Shown in pieces: positions 17,147 to 26,531 of a stretch of 64,000 bases of DNA (position 1 is the stretch's first letter; each line of letters opens with the position of its first letter). The DNA is from Kitasatospora sp. NBC_01246 (lineage in GTDB: Bacteria; Actinomycetota; Actinomycetes; Streptomycetales; Streptomycetaceae). The stretch lies in contig NZ_CP108484.1 of the NCBI RefSeq assembly GCF_036226505.1, positions 6,014,001 through 6,078,000 of the forward strand, written 5' to 3'. A program made the translations under genes and the position numbers. The notes below the pieces were generated by a model. That model was not told the origin of the DNA. It ran no database searches and worked only from the letters and a program-made list of their open reading frames with translations.

Positions 17147-18367
17147 TCAGGGCGCCTTGGAGGCGTCGTCGGCGGGCTTGACGGGAGCCGGTATCGGCGC
17201 CGTCGCGAGGTAGCGCGGCGAGGCCGGGTCGGCCAGCGCGGACGGCGGGGCGGTGTCGGCGGACGGTGTCACCGAGGCGGCCGTCAGCACCACCCCGGAG
17301 GCCGCCGCCCCGGTGGCCGCGGCGACGCCGGCGGCGGCCGGCGGCTCCTCCTTGACCTTGATCCCGGCCTGGTCGAACGCGGTCTTCAGCCGGTGCCGCA
17401 GCGCCCGGGCGACCGACAGCGCCTTGCCCGGGGCGGTGCGCGCCTCGACCCGCAGCACCACCGAGTCCACCGCGACGGACTCCACGCCCAGGATCGAGAC
17501 CGGCGCCCAGACCAGCTCGTCGAACGGCGCCTCCTTGGCCAGCGTCTCCGCGGTCTCCTGGATCAGCGCCTCGACCCGGGCCAGGTCCTCCTTGTAGCCG
17601 ACCTGGACGTCCACCGAGGCGGTCGACCAGCCCTGGCTCATGTTGGCGATCCGCTTCACCTCGCCGTTGCGGATGTACCAGATCTCGCCGCCCGCGCCGC
17701 GCAGCTTGGTGACCCGCAGGCCGACCTCCAGCACCGTGCCGGTGGCCACCCCGGTGTCGATCTCGTCGCCGACGCCGTACTGGTCCTCCATGATCATGAA
17801 GACCCCGGAGAGGAAGTCCGTGACCAGGTTGCGGGCGCCGAAACCGATCGCCACACCGGCCACACCGGCACTCGCCAGCAGCGGCGCCAGGTTCACGCCG
17901 AGCGCCGAGAGGACCATCAGCGCGGCCGTGCCCAGGATGCTGAACGACGCGACGCTGCGCAGCACCGAGCCGATCGCCTCGGAGCGCTGCTGCCGGCGCT
18001 CGGGGTTGACCACCCCGGTGTTGGCCAGCAGCCCGCCGAGCCGGCCGGGCTCCTCGTCGGCCTCGTTCGGCTTGATCATCCGCGCTATCAACTGGGTGAT
18101 CAGCTTGCGCACCACGGCCCGCAGCACCAGCGCCAGCACGACGATGAAGACGATCCGCACCCCGCCGGCCAGCCAGTCCTGCCAGTGCGAGTCGAACCAG
18201 CCGGCCGCCTGCTTGGTGGTGTCGCTGACCTCCTGCGCGCTGGTCGGGATTCTGAGGTCGAACTGCGGCAGCTGCGGGGCCGTGGGGCTCGGGGACGGGC
18301 TCGGCGGCGTGGACGAGAGCGTCGTGGACGCGTCGGCGAGGAGACCGGCGGCACCGGACCTGAACAC
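17147..18367 (-). CDS. MscS-family mechanosensitive ion channel
   Basis: A 406-residue membrane protein. A Ser/Pro-rich N-terminus precedes a helix near 69-88 (VRIVFIVVLALVLRAVV) and one near 135-155. The glycine/alanine-rich pore helix ASAGVAGVAIGFGARNLV is followed by the MscS beta domain (FMIMEDQYGVGDEI). The C-terminal 70 residues are Ala/Pro-rich and probably disordered. It would gate under membrane tension to relieve osmotic shock. It is divergent from the HNH gene across 524 bp and ends in its own terminator. Confidence 0.92.
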   Translation of the reverse strand: MFRSGAAGLLADASTTLSSTPPSPSPSPTAPQLPQFDLRIPTSAQEVSDTTKQAAGWFDSHWQDWLAGGVRIVFIVVLALVLRAVVRKLITQLIARMIKPNEADEEPGRLGGLLANTGVVNPERRQQRSEAIGSVLRSVASFSILGTAALMVLSALGVNLAPLLASAGVAGVAIGFGARNLVTDFLSGVFMIMEDQYGVGDEIDTGVATGTVLEVGLRVTKLRGAGGEIWYIRNGEVKRIANMSQGWSTASVDVQVGYKEDLARVEALIQETAETLAKEAPFDELVWAPVSILGVESVAVDSVVLRVEARTAPGKALSVARALRHRLKTAFDQAGIKVKEEPPAAAGVAAATGAAASGVVLTAASVTPSADTAPPSALADPASPRYLATAPIPAPVKPADDASKAP

Positions 18368-18891
18368 GTGCGGGGACCTTCCTGCAGGGGGCGTGGCACA
18401 GCCCGCCGACGCGGAAGCACACCCGGGGCCTGCGGACCGTCCGCCTTAGCCTATCCGCCGTCCGGCCGCGCCCCGGACACGCCGGGCGGCCGCCACCCGC
18501 CCGGCGGGAGCCGCTCCGGGGCGCGTGACCACGGTCCGGACGCCCCGTCAACGCCCCGGCACGCCCCGGGTCGGGCCCCCGGGCGACCCCCGCGCGGCCC
18601 CCGAACGGTGCCGGGACGGCCCGGGCGCCGTCCGGGCGGCACCCGGGTGGCCCGCTGCTCCGAGCGGGCGAAGGGTCCTCCGGGAGGGCACCCGGGTGCA
18701 ACCCGTCCTTCGCCCGGGCATATCGGGTATGACAGAACCCACACCCGGAGTTCACATCCGCTCCGTTACACAGGAGTGGTGGCGCCGTACAAAGGCGTAA
18801 GGCGACACTGGGGGAGATCACGCACCCGTTGCGCGGTCGAACCGCTCGTCCCGGCGCGAGCCACGCGCCGCAGGCGTCCAAGGAGGCATCC
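18368..18891. other. divergent intergenic region with an extended hairpin
   Basis: No convincing gene lies between the MscS-like and HNH genes. An imperfect hairpin spans 18666-18715 (9-bp perfect outer stem plus two G-T pairs) around a perfect 12-bp palindrome gcacccgggtgc (18688-18699). A lower-GC tract at 18719-18800 probably holds the HNH promoter and leader. No known riboswitch was recognised. Confidence 0.5.
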
Positions 18892-19536
18892 GTGCCGCAC
18901 GTCCTGGTCCTCAACGCGTCCTACGAGCCGCTCGGCGTCGTATCGATGCGCCGCGCACTCATCCTGGTCCTCAACCACAAGGCGGTCAGCCTGGAGGACT
19001 CGGGAGTCACTCTGCACAGCGCCACCAGCGCCCTTCCGGCGCCGTCCGTCGTCCGTCTGACCCGCTTCGTCCGGGTCCCGTTCTGCGGGCCGGTCCCGCT
19101 CACCCGCCGGGCGCTGTTCGCCCGTGACCACGGCCGCTGCGTCTACTGCGGGGCCGCCGCCACCAGCGTCGACCACGTCATCCCGCGCAGCCGGGGCGGC
19201 CAGCACCGGTGGGACAACGTGGTGGCAGCCTGCCGCCGCTGCAACCACACCAAGGCCGACCGCCACCTCACCGAACTCGGCTGGCGGATGAAGCGCCCGC
19301 CCGCCCCGCCCAGCGGCCTGGCCTGGCGCATCATCGGCACCGGGATCAAGGATCCGCGCTGGCGGCCCTACCTGGAGCCGTACGGCGGCGGCGACCAGCT
19401 GCACGCCCCGCAGTGGGCCGAGTACGAGCACCACGACCATACCGAGGCCGCGCACGCGCTGCCGCTCACCCGGGCGCACGGCGCCCACGCCGCCCCCGTC
19501 CGCCGCGGTGAGCAGGCCGAACCGCTCTCCGCCTGA
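18892..19536 (+). CDS. HNH endonuclease
   Basis: A 214-residue protein. The GTG start follows AAGGAGG by 6 nt; upstream in-frame sequence is not protein-like. The N-terminus (VPHVLVLNASYEPLGVV) is characteristic of the conserved actinobacterial HNH family. The nuclease motif includes CVYCG near 84-88, VDHVIPRSRGG near 93-103 and NVVAACRRCNHTKAD near 109-123. The Cys pairs bind zinc, and the His/Asn/His set forms the beta-beta-alpha metal active site. The C-terminus is His-rich. It stands alone, convergent with the glycosidase gene. Its physiological role is not known to me. Confidence 0.92.
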   Translation: MPHVLVLNASYEPLGVVSMRRALILVLNHKAVSLEDSGVTLHSATSALPAPSVVRLTRFVRVPFCGPVPLTRRALFARDHGRCVYCGAAATSVDHVIPRSRGGQHRWDNVVAACRRCNHTKADRHLTELGWRMKRPPAPPSGLAWRIIGTGIKDPRWRPYLEPYGGGDQLHAPQWAEYEHHDHTEAAHALPLTRAHGAHAAPVRRGEQAEPLSA

Positions 19537-19584
19537 CCCCGCTCCACCAAGGGCTTGCCCGTCATATCTCCGGTACGCCTCATG

Positions 19585-19621
19585 GGCCGCCGCGCACCCC
19601 GTATCGGGGAGCGCGGCGGCC
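19585..19621. terminator. bidirectional hairpin terminator
   Basis: An 11-bp perfect outer stem (19585-19595 with 19611-19621), an A/A mismatch, a 4-bp CCCC/GGGG inner stem and a 5-nt loop lie between the convergent HNH and GH84-like genes. Confidence 0.75.
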
Positions 19622-19751
19622 CGCCGTTCGAGGGCCCGTCACGGCGGGCGCGACCTCCGGGCCCGCCCGGCCCGGCACGGCCCCGCGCGGCGGGCTCCGC
19701 TACGGCTTCCGCGCGGCTACGGCTTCCGCGTGCCCACGGCTTCCGCGTGGG

Positions 19752-22700
19752 CTACGGCTTCTGCGAGGGCGATCCGGACGGCGTCACCGGTGCGGTGGTC
19801 GCGGGCGGGGCGGCCGGCACCGCGGGCGTGGCCGGTACCGCCGGGGTGCCCGGTGTCGTGGCCGGCTGCCCGGCCGTCGCCGGGTCGGTGACGGCGTACA
19901 GCTCCACGCCCCAGAGCGAGTAGCCGTACTTGGTCGCCCGGGCGACGCCCTGGACCCGCAGGAACTTCGCGTCCGGCGCGTCGAACCGCACCGTCTCGTT
20001 GCCGCCCTTGCCGTCGTCGACCGTCGCCACCGTCGTCCAGGAGACGCCGTCCGCCGAGGCCTGGATCTTGTACGAGGAGGCGTACGCGGCCTGCCAGTGC
20101 AGCACCGCCGAGCCCAGGTGGGCGGCCTTCGGCAGCTCCAGCTGGACCCAGGCGTCGTCCTTGGCGGGGGAGGACCAGCGGCTCTTCGGGTCGCCGTCGG
20201 CCACCGCCGAGGCGGGGAAGGCCGAGGTCTCGTCGGCCGAGGAGGCGGCCTTCGCGGTACCGGCGAGGTCCGGGCCGCCGGTCGGCGGCACCACGTGCAC
20301 CTGCAGCACCTGCCGCACGGTGGTCGAGCCGGTCACGAACTGCACCGGCACCTGGTAGGTGCCGGACGGCGTCCCCGGCGCGGCGCTGATCAGCAGCGGC
20401 ACGCCCACCCGGCCGCCGCGCGGCACGCTCACCCCGGAGGCCGGCGCCACGGTCAGGCCCTTGGCCACGGCCGGCACCTCGGTGCGCAGCTCGCCCACCG
20501 CGCCCTCCGGCCGGCCCGCCTCGATCATCGCGCGGGCCTGCACCGGCGCGGCCGCGCCGGTCACCACGTCCAGCGCGGCGTCGGCCAGGCTCAGCCGGGC
20601 GGCCGGGGCGTCCGCGTACCAGGGGATCACCTGGTTGACGACCGGCGGCTCCCCGCCGGGCTTCCAGGCCAGCCGGAAGGCGTCCGCGCTCTGGCCGCCG
20701 GCCGGCAGCTCGTTGTAGCCGGGCTGCACGGTGCCGATCTCCGCCCAGCTGCCGTCGGCGCGCCGCACCGAGACGGTGGCCGAGGCCCGCACGGTCGGGT
20801 CGGTGAGGACGGTCAGCCGGTCCAGCGGCCGGGCCGCGCCCAGCTCGACGGTGAGCGGCTCGTCGGCGGCGGTCGGCGCGGTGGCCGCCCGGTAGGCGGT
20901 GTCCGGGTTGCCGTCCAGCACGGCGCCGGCCGAGGCGCCGGGCAGCGCGGCCGGGCCGCCGGTGACACTGGCCGGGGCCTCGTCCGGCGCGGTCACGGTG
21001 AACTCGCGGACCGCGACGGCCGTCTTCTGGGCGGCGGTGGCCCGCAGCCGCACCCCGCGCACGACCGCCCCGCCGGGCAGCTGGGCGGTGACGCTCTTCT
21101 GGTTCCTCACCTGGGCGAGCTGCTTCCAGCCGCCCTCGCCGGTGGAGTACTCCAGCACCCCGTCGTGGATGTAGTCGTCCAGCGCGTTCTGGCCGTCCGG
21201 GCCGCTGCCCCAGGAGCCCATCAGCACGGTGACGCTGCCGACCGGGCGGCCGCCGCCGAGGTCGAGGCCCACCGAGTCGCCGGGCTGCGGCGGCGCCGAG
21301 CTCCAGTAGAAGGTGTCGGCCACGCCGTCGGTCATCAGCGCCGGCAGGTGGTCGTGCGCGGTGCCCAGGGTGGTGGTCGGGGCGGCCCCGCCGCCGACCA
21401 CGCCGGCCCAGTTGTCGGCGGCCCGCACGGCGCGCTCCAGGAACGGGCCGAGCACGCCCGCCCCGACCGTCGCCGGGCTCTGGGCGAGCTGCTCGCGCAG
21501 CTTGTTGAGCTCCACCCGGGCCCGCCAGGCCGCCGCGCCGTCGCCGCCGCGCTGGGCCAGCAGCATGTCCAGCGCCGCCTGGCCGGCCAGGCCGTAGTCG
21601 CGCAGCGGGGCCAGCCAGGCGCCGGCCTCGGCGGCCAGCGGGGCGGTGGCCGGGGTGGCGCTCAGGGTCTGCTGGGCGCCCGCCATCGCGGCGAAGGACT
21701 CCCGCAGCGGGGCCGCCGCCTCTATCAGCCGGGCGAGGTCGGGCGCCGCGCCGGCGTTCGGCTCGGCGGTCGCCCAGAACCGCTCCAGCAGCGGGTTGAG
21801 GTAGCCGGACTCCTCCTTGGACAGCGGCGAGGAGGAGCTGTTGCCGGCCAGCGCGGTGACGGAGGCCAGGACCGCCCCGGCCGGGGCGGCGGTGGCGCCG
21901 GCCGGGCCCGCCAGCGAGCGCAGCGCGGCCTGCCAGGAGTCCTCCGGCTTGTACCCGCCCGGGTTCCAGGCGAAGTCCCCGGCGGTCGCCAGGGCGATCC
22001 GCGAGGCCACCGGCTGCTCCATCGCACCGGTCAGCATGACGGCCGACCGGGTGGCGACCTCGGCGTCCCGGCCGGTGTAGGCGCCGAGGAAGAGCCGGTC
22101 CGGGTTGGCGTCGTTCACCGGGTAGTTGTCCATGGTGACCAGCGGGTGCCCGTACAGCTCGGCGGTCTCGGCGGCCTGAGCGCCCGTGATCTTCTCCGGG
22201 ATCACCCCGACACCGCTCCAGGCCACCTGCACGCCCGCCGGCAGCGCCGCCGCCAGCGCCTTGCGGTACGGCGTGGAGCCCTGCTGGTGGTACTCGGTCG
22301 GCACCACGGACAGCGGCGCCAGCCCCGGGTGCTTCGCGATCAGCCGGTCCTGCACCTTGGCCGCCAGCTCGGCCTGCGCCTTGGCGGCGGCGGCCGGACC
22401 GGTGCCGTACTTGGAGCGGTCGTCGCCGCAGTGCCACTCGTCGTAGGAGACGTCCAGGAACTGCAGCTGGAAGGCGGTGAAGCCGAGCGCCCGCAGCCCG
22501 TCCAGCTTGGCGACCAGCGCGTCCGCGTCCTTGGCCGAGCTGTAGCAGAACGACTGCCCCGGGTCGATCGCGTAGCCGGCCGTCACGTGGTTCGCCCCGG
22601 CCCGGGCGGTCAGCGCCTTGAGGTCCTCGGCCCGGGCCGCCGGGTAGGCGTCGCGCCAGCGGGAGAGCCGGTACGGGTCGTCACCGGGGGCGTAGAGGTA

Positions 22701-23720
22701 GAAGTTCTGCTTGGAGCGGCCCAGGAAGTCCAGCTGGTCGAGGCGCTGCTGCTGGCTCCACGGGGTGCCGTAGAACGCCTCCGCGGTACCGCGCACCGGT
22801 GCGCCGGACGGCCAGTCGCGCAGCGTGATCCCGGGCAGCCCGAGACCGGCCGCGCCCGGCGCCTGCCCCTGTCCGGCCGGTACGGCGGCCAGCAGCTGGC
22901 GCATGCTCTGCGCCGCGTAGAAGGTGCCCGCCTGGTCGGCCCCGGCCAGCACCACCACGCCGTACGTCCCGCCGCCCGGGGCCGGCAGCTGGCCTGCCGA
23001 GAGCACGTACCCGCCGGCCGGCATCCCCGCCGTGGAGGGCGCACCGCCGTCCTTGCCGCCGGCCGCCGCGGTCAGTTCGCGCAGCGCCCGGTCGACCTCG
23101 CCGCCGGCCTCCTCGGCCGGTCCGCCGACGTAGACCACCAGCGATCCGGCGGCCGGCGTCCCGGCCTCCGCCTGCGGCGTCACCGTGGTGGCCCCGGCCA
23201 CGCCCAGCACCTCGCGCACGGTGTCCACCGCGCCGTGGTCCGCCTTCGCCGAGGTCACCAGCGTCACCGCGGCGGGCACCGTGACCGGCCTGCCGGCCAC
23301 GCTCTGCTCCTGCGGCCGCGGGAAGACCTGAGGGTTGCTCACACTGCCCAGCGGCGTCTGCGCCGCGGTGCTCACCACGTCCGGCCCGGGGCTGTAGGCG
23401 TACGCGGCCGGGCCGCTCACCAGCAGCCCGCCGACCACGGCCGCGGCCGAGAGCGTCGCCGCCACCTGCAGCGTCCGGCGCCGGCTCGGCGTCCAGGCCC
23501 GGGCCCGCTCGGCCCGCACTGACGCCAGCAGCGGCTCCGTGCCCTTGAGATCCGCGATCAGCCGGTCCGCCGTCCGGGGCGCCAGCTGACGGCACGTCCG
23601 CGCCGTCGCCCGCCGCGCCGCCAGCGCCGCCGGGTGCTGCAACACGTCCCGCAGCGCCGGACTCTGCTCCAGCTGCTGCCTCAACCGCCGCCCCGCGGCG
23701 ACGGACACTCGGGCTTGCAC
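19752..23720 (-). CDS. large GH84-like beta-N-acetylglucosaminidase with discoidin/CBM32-type modules
   Basis: A 1322-residue protein. The GTG at 23720 is preferred because GAGGAGG lies 6 nt upstream; a GTG at 23519 would give a conventional signal peptide but lacks a good ribosome binding site. Residues 1-82 look cytoplasmic. A Tat-like SRRRTLQVAAT and hydrophobic stretch (about 83-108) follow, then a GH20b/GH84-type N-terminal domain, the catalytic (beta/alpha)8 region (RGTAEAFYGTPWS near 310-330, YAPGDDPYR) and a helical linker. Two or more beta-sandwich modules come next, including a C-terminal F5/8-type C domain ending near 1285, and a Pro/Ala/Thr tail. Probable role is hydrolysis of GlcNAc from polymers or glycoproteins outside the cell. 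The usual adjacent Asp pair is not obvious. Confidence 0.87.
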   Translation of the reverse strand: MQARVSVAAGRRLRQQLEQSPALRDVLQHPAALAARRATARTCRQLAPRTADRLIADLKGTEPLLASVRAERARAWTPSRRRTLQVAATLSAAAVVGGLLVSGPAAYAYSPGPDVVSTAAQTPLGSVSNPQVFPRPQEQSVAGRPVTVPAAVTLVTSAKADHGAVDTVREVLGVAGATTVTPQAEAGTPAAGSLVVYVGGPAEEAGGEVDRALRELTAAAGGKDGGAPSTAGMPAGGYVLSAGQLPAPGGGTYGVVVLAGADQAGTFYAAQSMRQLLAAVPAGQGQAPGAAGLGLPGITLRDWPSGAPVRGTAEAFYGTPWSQQQRLDQLDFLGRSKQNFYLYAPGDDPYRLSRWRDAYPAARAEDLKALTARAGANHVTAGYAIDPGQSFCYSSAKDADALVAKLDGLRALGFTAFQLQFLDVSYDEWHCGDDRSKYGTGPAAAAKAQAELAAKVQDRLIAKHPGLAPLSVVPTEYHQQGSTPYRKALAAALPAGVQVAWSGVGVIPEKITGAQAAETAELYGHPLVTMDNYPVNDANPDRLFLGAYTGRDAEVATRSAVMLTGAMEQPVASRIALATAGDFAWNPGGYKPEDSWQAALRSLAGPAGATAAPAGAVLASVTALAGNSSSSPLSKEESGYLNPLLERFWATAEPNAGAAPDLARLIEAAAPLRESFAAMAGAQQTLSATPATAPLAAEAGAWLAPLRDYGLAGQAALDMLLAQRGGDGAAAWRARVELNKLREQLAQSPATVGAGVLGPFLERAVRAADNWAGVVGGGAAPTTTLGTAHDHLPALMTDGVADTFYWSSAPPQPGDSVGLDLGGGRPVGSVTVLMGSWGSGPDGQNALDDYIHDGVLEYSTGEGGWKQLAQVRNQKSVTAQLPGGAVVRGVRLRATAAQKTAVAVREFTVTAPDEAPASVTGGPAALPGASAGAVLDGNPDTAYRAATAPTAADEPLTVELGAARPLDRLTVLTDPTVRASATVSVRRADGSWAEIGTVQPGYNELPAGGQSADAFRLAWKPGGEPPVVNQVIPWYADAPAARLSLADAALDVVTGAAAPVQARAMIEAGRPEGAVGELRTEVPAVAKGLTVAPASGVSVPRGGRVGVPLLISAAPGTPSGTYQVPVQFVTGSTTVRQVLQVHVVPPTGGPDLAGTAKAASSADETSAFPASAVADGDPKSRWSSPAKDDAWVQLELPKAAHLGSAVLHWQAAYASSYKIQASADGVSWTTVATVDDGKGGNETVRFDAPDAKFLRVQGVARATKYGYSLWGVELYAVTDPATAGQPATTPGTPAVPATPAVPAAPPATTAPVTPSGSPSQKP

Positions 23721-24035
23721 AGGAGCCTCCTCGCCAGGCATCGACCACAACGCGCCAAAGCCCACCAGTTGGCCATGCCGGTGTCAACGTCACCGACGGG
23801 TATGCCAAGTTTGTCCTTTTTGTACTTTCATCACCCTCCTTCGCGGAACCCCGGCCCGCGTGCCGTCGCGGGCGCCCCCGCCGGCCGTCCGAGCCCGCCG
23901 CGCGGGCCCGGATGACGCACCGTCGGCGGGCGTCCCCGGCCCGGCCCGTGTGTCGCACCGGGTGACCGGGGTGTCACGCGGGTAGGACTGTGGCTGTTCT
24001 GACCGGGCGTTGCCGAGACATCGCAGGAGCCGCGA
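23721..24035. other. divergent intergenic region between the glycosidase gene and malQ
   Basis: No gene is seen. A T-rich tract at 23808-23829 (aagtttgtcctttttgtac) is the only clear low-GC island and probably belongs to the leftward glycosidase promoter. The malQ promoter should lie near 23960-24020; no clear operator was recognised. Confidence 0.5.
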
Positions 24036-26177
24036 GTGGCCGCTTATCTCGACCGTGACGGAGCCGACGGCCTGGAGGTGCCCGCGCAGGACGCGCCGCC
24101 GCCTCCCGCCGAGCTGGTCGCGCTGGCGCAGGCGTACGGGGTGGACACGGCCCTCCAGCCGTCGGCGCGGACCCTGGTGGCGGTGCTGGCCGCGCTGGGC
24201 GTGGAGGCGGGCACGCCGGAGGCGGCCCGGGTGGCGCTGGAGCGCCACCGGGCCGGGCAGCGGGCCCGGCTGCTGCCGCCCTGCGTGGTGGTGCGGGCGG
24301 GGCGGCGGACGGCGCTGGACGTGCCGGCGGACGCCCGGCTCAGCGTCGAGCTGGAGGACGGCGGCGTCTGGGAGCTGCCGCGCGGGCACTCGCACTGGCT
24401 GCCCGCCGACCTGCCGCTCGGGCGGCACCGGCTCAGCGCGGTGACCGACGGCACGCGCCAGGACGCCCATCTGATCGTCGCCCCGGAGCGGCTGCCGCAA
24501 CTCCCCGGCCGCGGCTGGGGCTTCCTCGCGCAGCTCTACTCCGTGCTCTCCGACCGCTCCTGGGGCATGGGCGACCTCGCCGACCTCGCCGAACTCACCC
24601 AGTGGGCCGGGAGCCTCGGCGCGGGCTTCGTGCAGATCAACCCGCTGCACGCGGGGCTGCCGGGCACGCCCTCCGACCCGTCCCCCTACCGGCCCTCCTC
24701 GCGCCGCTTCGCCGACCCCGTCCACCTGCGGGTCGAGGCGGTACCCGGGTACGCGTACCTGACGGGCGAGCTGCGGGCCGAGGCCGAGGAGCTGGGCCGG
24801 CGCGCCGCCCGGCTGCGCGCCGAGGTGCTGGGCCACGACGGACTGATCGACCGGGACGCCGTCTGGGCGCTCAAGCGCCGCGCCCTGGAGCTGCTGCACG
24901 AGGTGGAGCCCGGCACGGGCGCCCGGGCCGCCTACGAGGCCTACCGGCGGCGGGAGGGCGAGTGGCTGGAGCGGTACGCGCTCTGGAACGCCCTCGCCGA
25001 GGTGCACGGCGCCGACTGGCACGCCTGGCCGAAGGGGCTGCGCCATCCGGACAGCCCGCACGTCGTCCTCGCCGCCGAGGAGCTGGCGGACCGCGTGGAG
25101 TTCCACCGCTGGCTCGCCTGGCAGGTCGACCGGCAGCTCGCCGGGGCCCAGCAGGCCGCGCGCACCGCCGGCATGGCCGTCGGACTGATCCACGACCTCG
25201 CCGTCGGCGTCCACCCCGACGGCGCCGACGCCTGGGCGCTCCAGGACGCGCTGGGCGGCGGCATCTCGGTCGGCGCCCCGCCGGACGCCTTCAACGCCCA
25301 CGGCCAGGACTGGGGCCTGCCGCCCTGGCGTCCGGACGCCCTGGCCGCCTCCGGCTACGCCCCGTACGCGGAGCTGTTGCGCTCGGCGGCCCGGCACGCG
25401 GGGGCGATCCGGATCGACCACGTGATGGGCCTGTTCCGGCTCTGGTGGGTGCCGGCCGGCCACCCGCCGACCGAGGGCGCCTACGTCCACTACGACGCCG
25501 AGGCGATGCTGGGCGTGCTGGCCCTGGAGGCGCACCGGGCCGGCACGGCGGTGATCGGCGAGGACCTCGGCACCGTGGAGCCGGGCGTCCGCGAGGAGCT
25601 GGCGGCGCGCGGCGTCCTGGGCACCTCGGTGCTCTGGTTCGAGCGGGACTGGCAGGCCGAGGGCGAGATCCTGCCCCCGGAGCGCTGGCGGCCGGGCAGC
25701 CTGGCCACCCTGACCACCCACGACCTCCCGAGCACCGCGGCCCGGCTGACCGGCGAGCACGTGGAGCTGCGCCACCGGCTCGGCCTGCTCGCCAGGTCGC
25801 TCGACGAGGAGCAGGCGCAGGCGGCGGCCGAGCTGGCCGAGTGGCGGGCCGAGCTGACCCGGCTGGGCCTGCTGGCCGAGGGCGAGGAGCTCTCGGCGGC
25901 GGCGCTGTACCGCTTCCTGCGGGCCACCCCGGCCGAGCTGGTCGGCCTCTGGCTGCCCGACCTGGTGGGGGACCCGCGCCCGCAGAACCTGCCCGGCACC
26001 TGGGACCAGTACCCCAATTGGCGGCTGCCGGTCGCGGACGGCTCCGGCCGCCCGGTGACGCTGGACGAGCTGGCCGCCGCCCCGGCCGCACAGGCCCTGA
26101 CCGGCGTTCTGCGGGCCGCCGGCGGGCAGGCCCGAAAGGCCGACCCCGCCGAGCGCGGCGACGTAAGCGGCGGGTAA
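24036..26177 (+). CDS. malQ: 4-alpha-glucanotransferase (amylomaltase)
   Basis: A 713-residue GH77 enzyme. The GTG start follows GCAGGAG by 8 nt. An N-terminal actinobacterial extension of about 150 residues (with a small beta-sandwich) precedes the GH77 barrel. Recognisable motifs are QINPLHAGLPGTPSDPSPYRPSSRRF near 195-220, the nucleophile region AIRIDHVMGLFRLWW near 455-470, the acid/base VIGEDLGTVEP near 508-518, and LTTHDLPSTA near 560. It transfers glucan segments in maltodextrin and glycogen metabolism in the cytoplasm. A small membrane-protein gene follows within 10 bp. Confidence 0.95.
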   Translation: MAAYLDRDGADGLEVPAQDAPPPPAELVALAQAYGVDTALQPSARTLVAVLAALGVEAGTPEAARVALERHRAGQRARLLPPCVVVRAGRRTALDVPADARLSVELEDGGVWELPRGHSHWLPADLPLGRHRLSAVTDGTRQDAHLIVAPERLPQLPGRGWGFLAQLYSVLSDRSWGMGDLADLAELTQWAGSLGAGFVQINPLHAGLPGTPSDPSPYRPSSRRFADPVHLRVEAVPGYAYLTGELRAEAEELGRRAARLRAEVLGHDGLIDRDAVWALKRRALELLHEVEPGTGARAAYEAYRRREGEWLERYALWNALAEVHGADWHAWPKGLRHPDSPHVVLAAEELADRVEFHRWLAWQVDRQLAGAQQAARTAGMAVGLIHDLAVGVHPDGADAWALQDALGGGISVGAPPDAFNAHGQDWGLPPWRPDALAASGYAPYAELLRSAARHAGAIRIDHVMGLFRLWWVPAGHPPTEGAYVHYDAEAMLGVLALEAHRAGTAVIGEDLGTVEPGVREELAARGVLGTSVLWFERDWQAEGEILPPERWRPGSLATLTTHDLPSTAARLTGEHVELRHRLGLLARSLDEEQAQAAAELAEWRAELTRLGLLAEGEELSAAALYRFLRATPAELVGLWLPDLVGDPRPQNLPGTWDQYPNWRLPVADGSGRPVTLDELAAAPAAQALTGVLRAAGGQARKADPAERGDVSGG

Positions 26178-26187
26178 GTTGAGCAGC

Positions 26188-26418
26188 GTGGACAAGAGGA
26201 ACGCTTTGCGAGCCGGCGCGGTCACCGCAACGGTCACGCTGATGATGCTGCTGTCGTCGCCCGCCATGGCCCTCTCCCGGGACGACGGCGACGACCCGGG
26301 TAGCGGCCTGAGCGTCGCCCAGACCCTCGGCCTGTACGTGCTGCTGCCGATCGTGGCCTTCGTGGTCATCGCCGGCCTCGCCGGGCTGCCGTACGGCAGC
26401 AAGGACAAGAAGAAGTAA
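26188..26418 (+). CDS. small two-helix membrane protein, unknown function
   Basis: A 76-residue protein begins at a GTG (an in-frame TTG at 26179 is an alternative; neither has a clear ribosome binding site). An N-terminal hydrophobic stretch (about 10-28, ending SSPAMA) looks like a signal peptide or helix. An acidic RDDGDDPGSG linker follows, then a second helix (GLYVLLPIVAFVVIAGLAGL) and a lysine-rich end (KDKKK). It lies 10 bp after malQ and probably shares its transcript. A 20-bp hairpin follows. The family is conserved in streptomycetes as far as I recall, without a known role. Confidence 0.8.
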   Translation: MDKRNALRAGAVTATVTLMMLLSSPAMALSRDDGDDPGSGLSVAQTLGLYVLLPIVAFVVIAGLAGLPYGSKDKKK

Positions 26419-26447
26419 CCGAGGGCTTCCACCCGAGCCTGGTACAA

Positions 26448-26490
26448 CGCCCGAGGGGGCGCCGGACATCGTCCGGCGCCCCCTCGGGCG
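26448..26490. terminator. strong bidirectional terminator
   Basis: A perfect 20-bp stem (26448-26467 with 26471-26490) closes a 3-nt loop. It lies between the convergent malQ unit and pepN. Confidence 0.9.
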
Positions 26491-26531
26491 TCAGTGGGGT
26501 CCCGGGGCTCGGCCCCGGGACCCCGACCGGC

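Noticed and set aside
20097..23522. 1141-codon open frame antisense to the GH84-like gene
   Set aside because: Composition is Gly/Arg/His-rich and mirrors the codon bias of the gene on the other strand; no domain or ribosome binding site. Typical high-GC antisense shadow.
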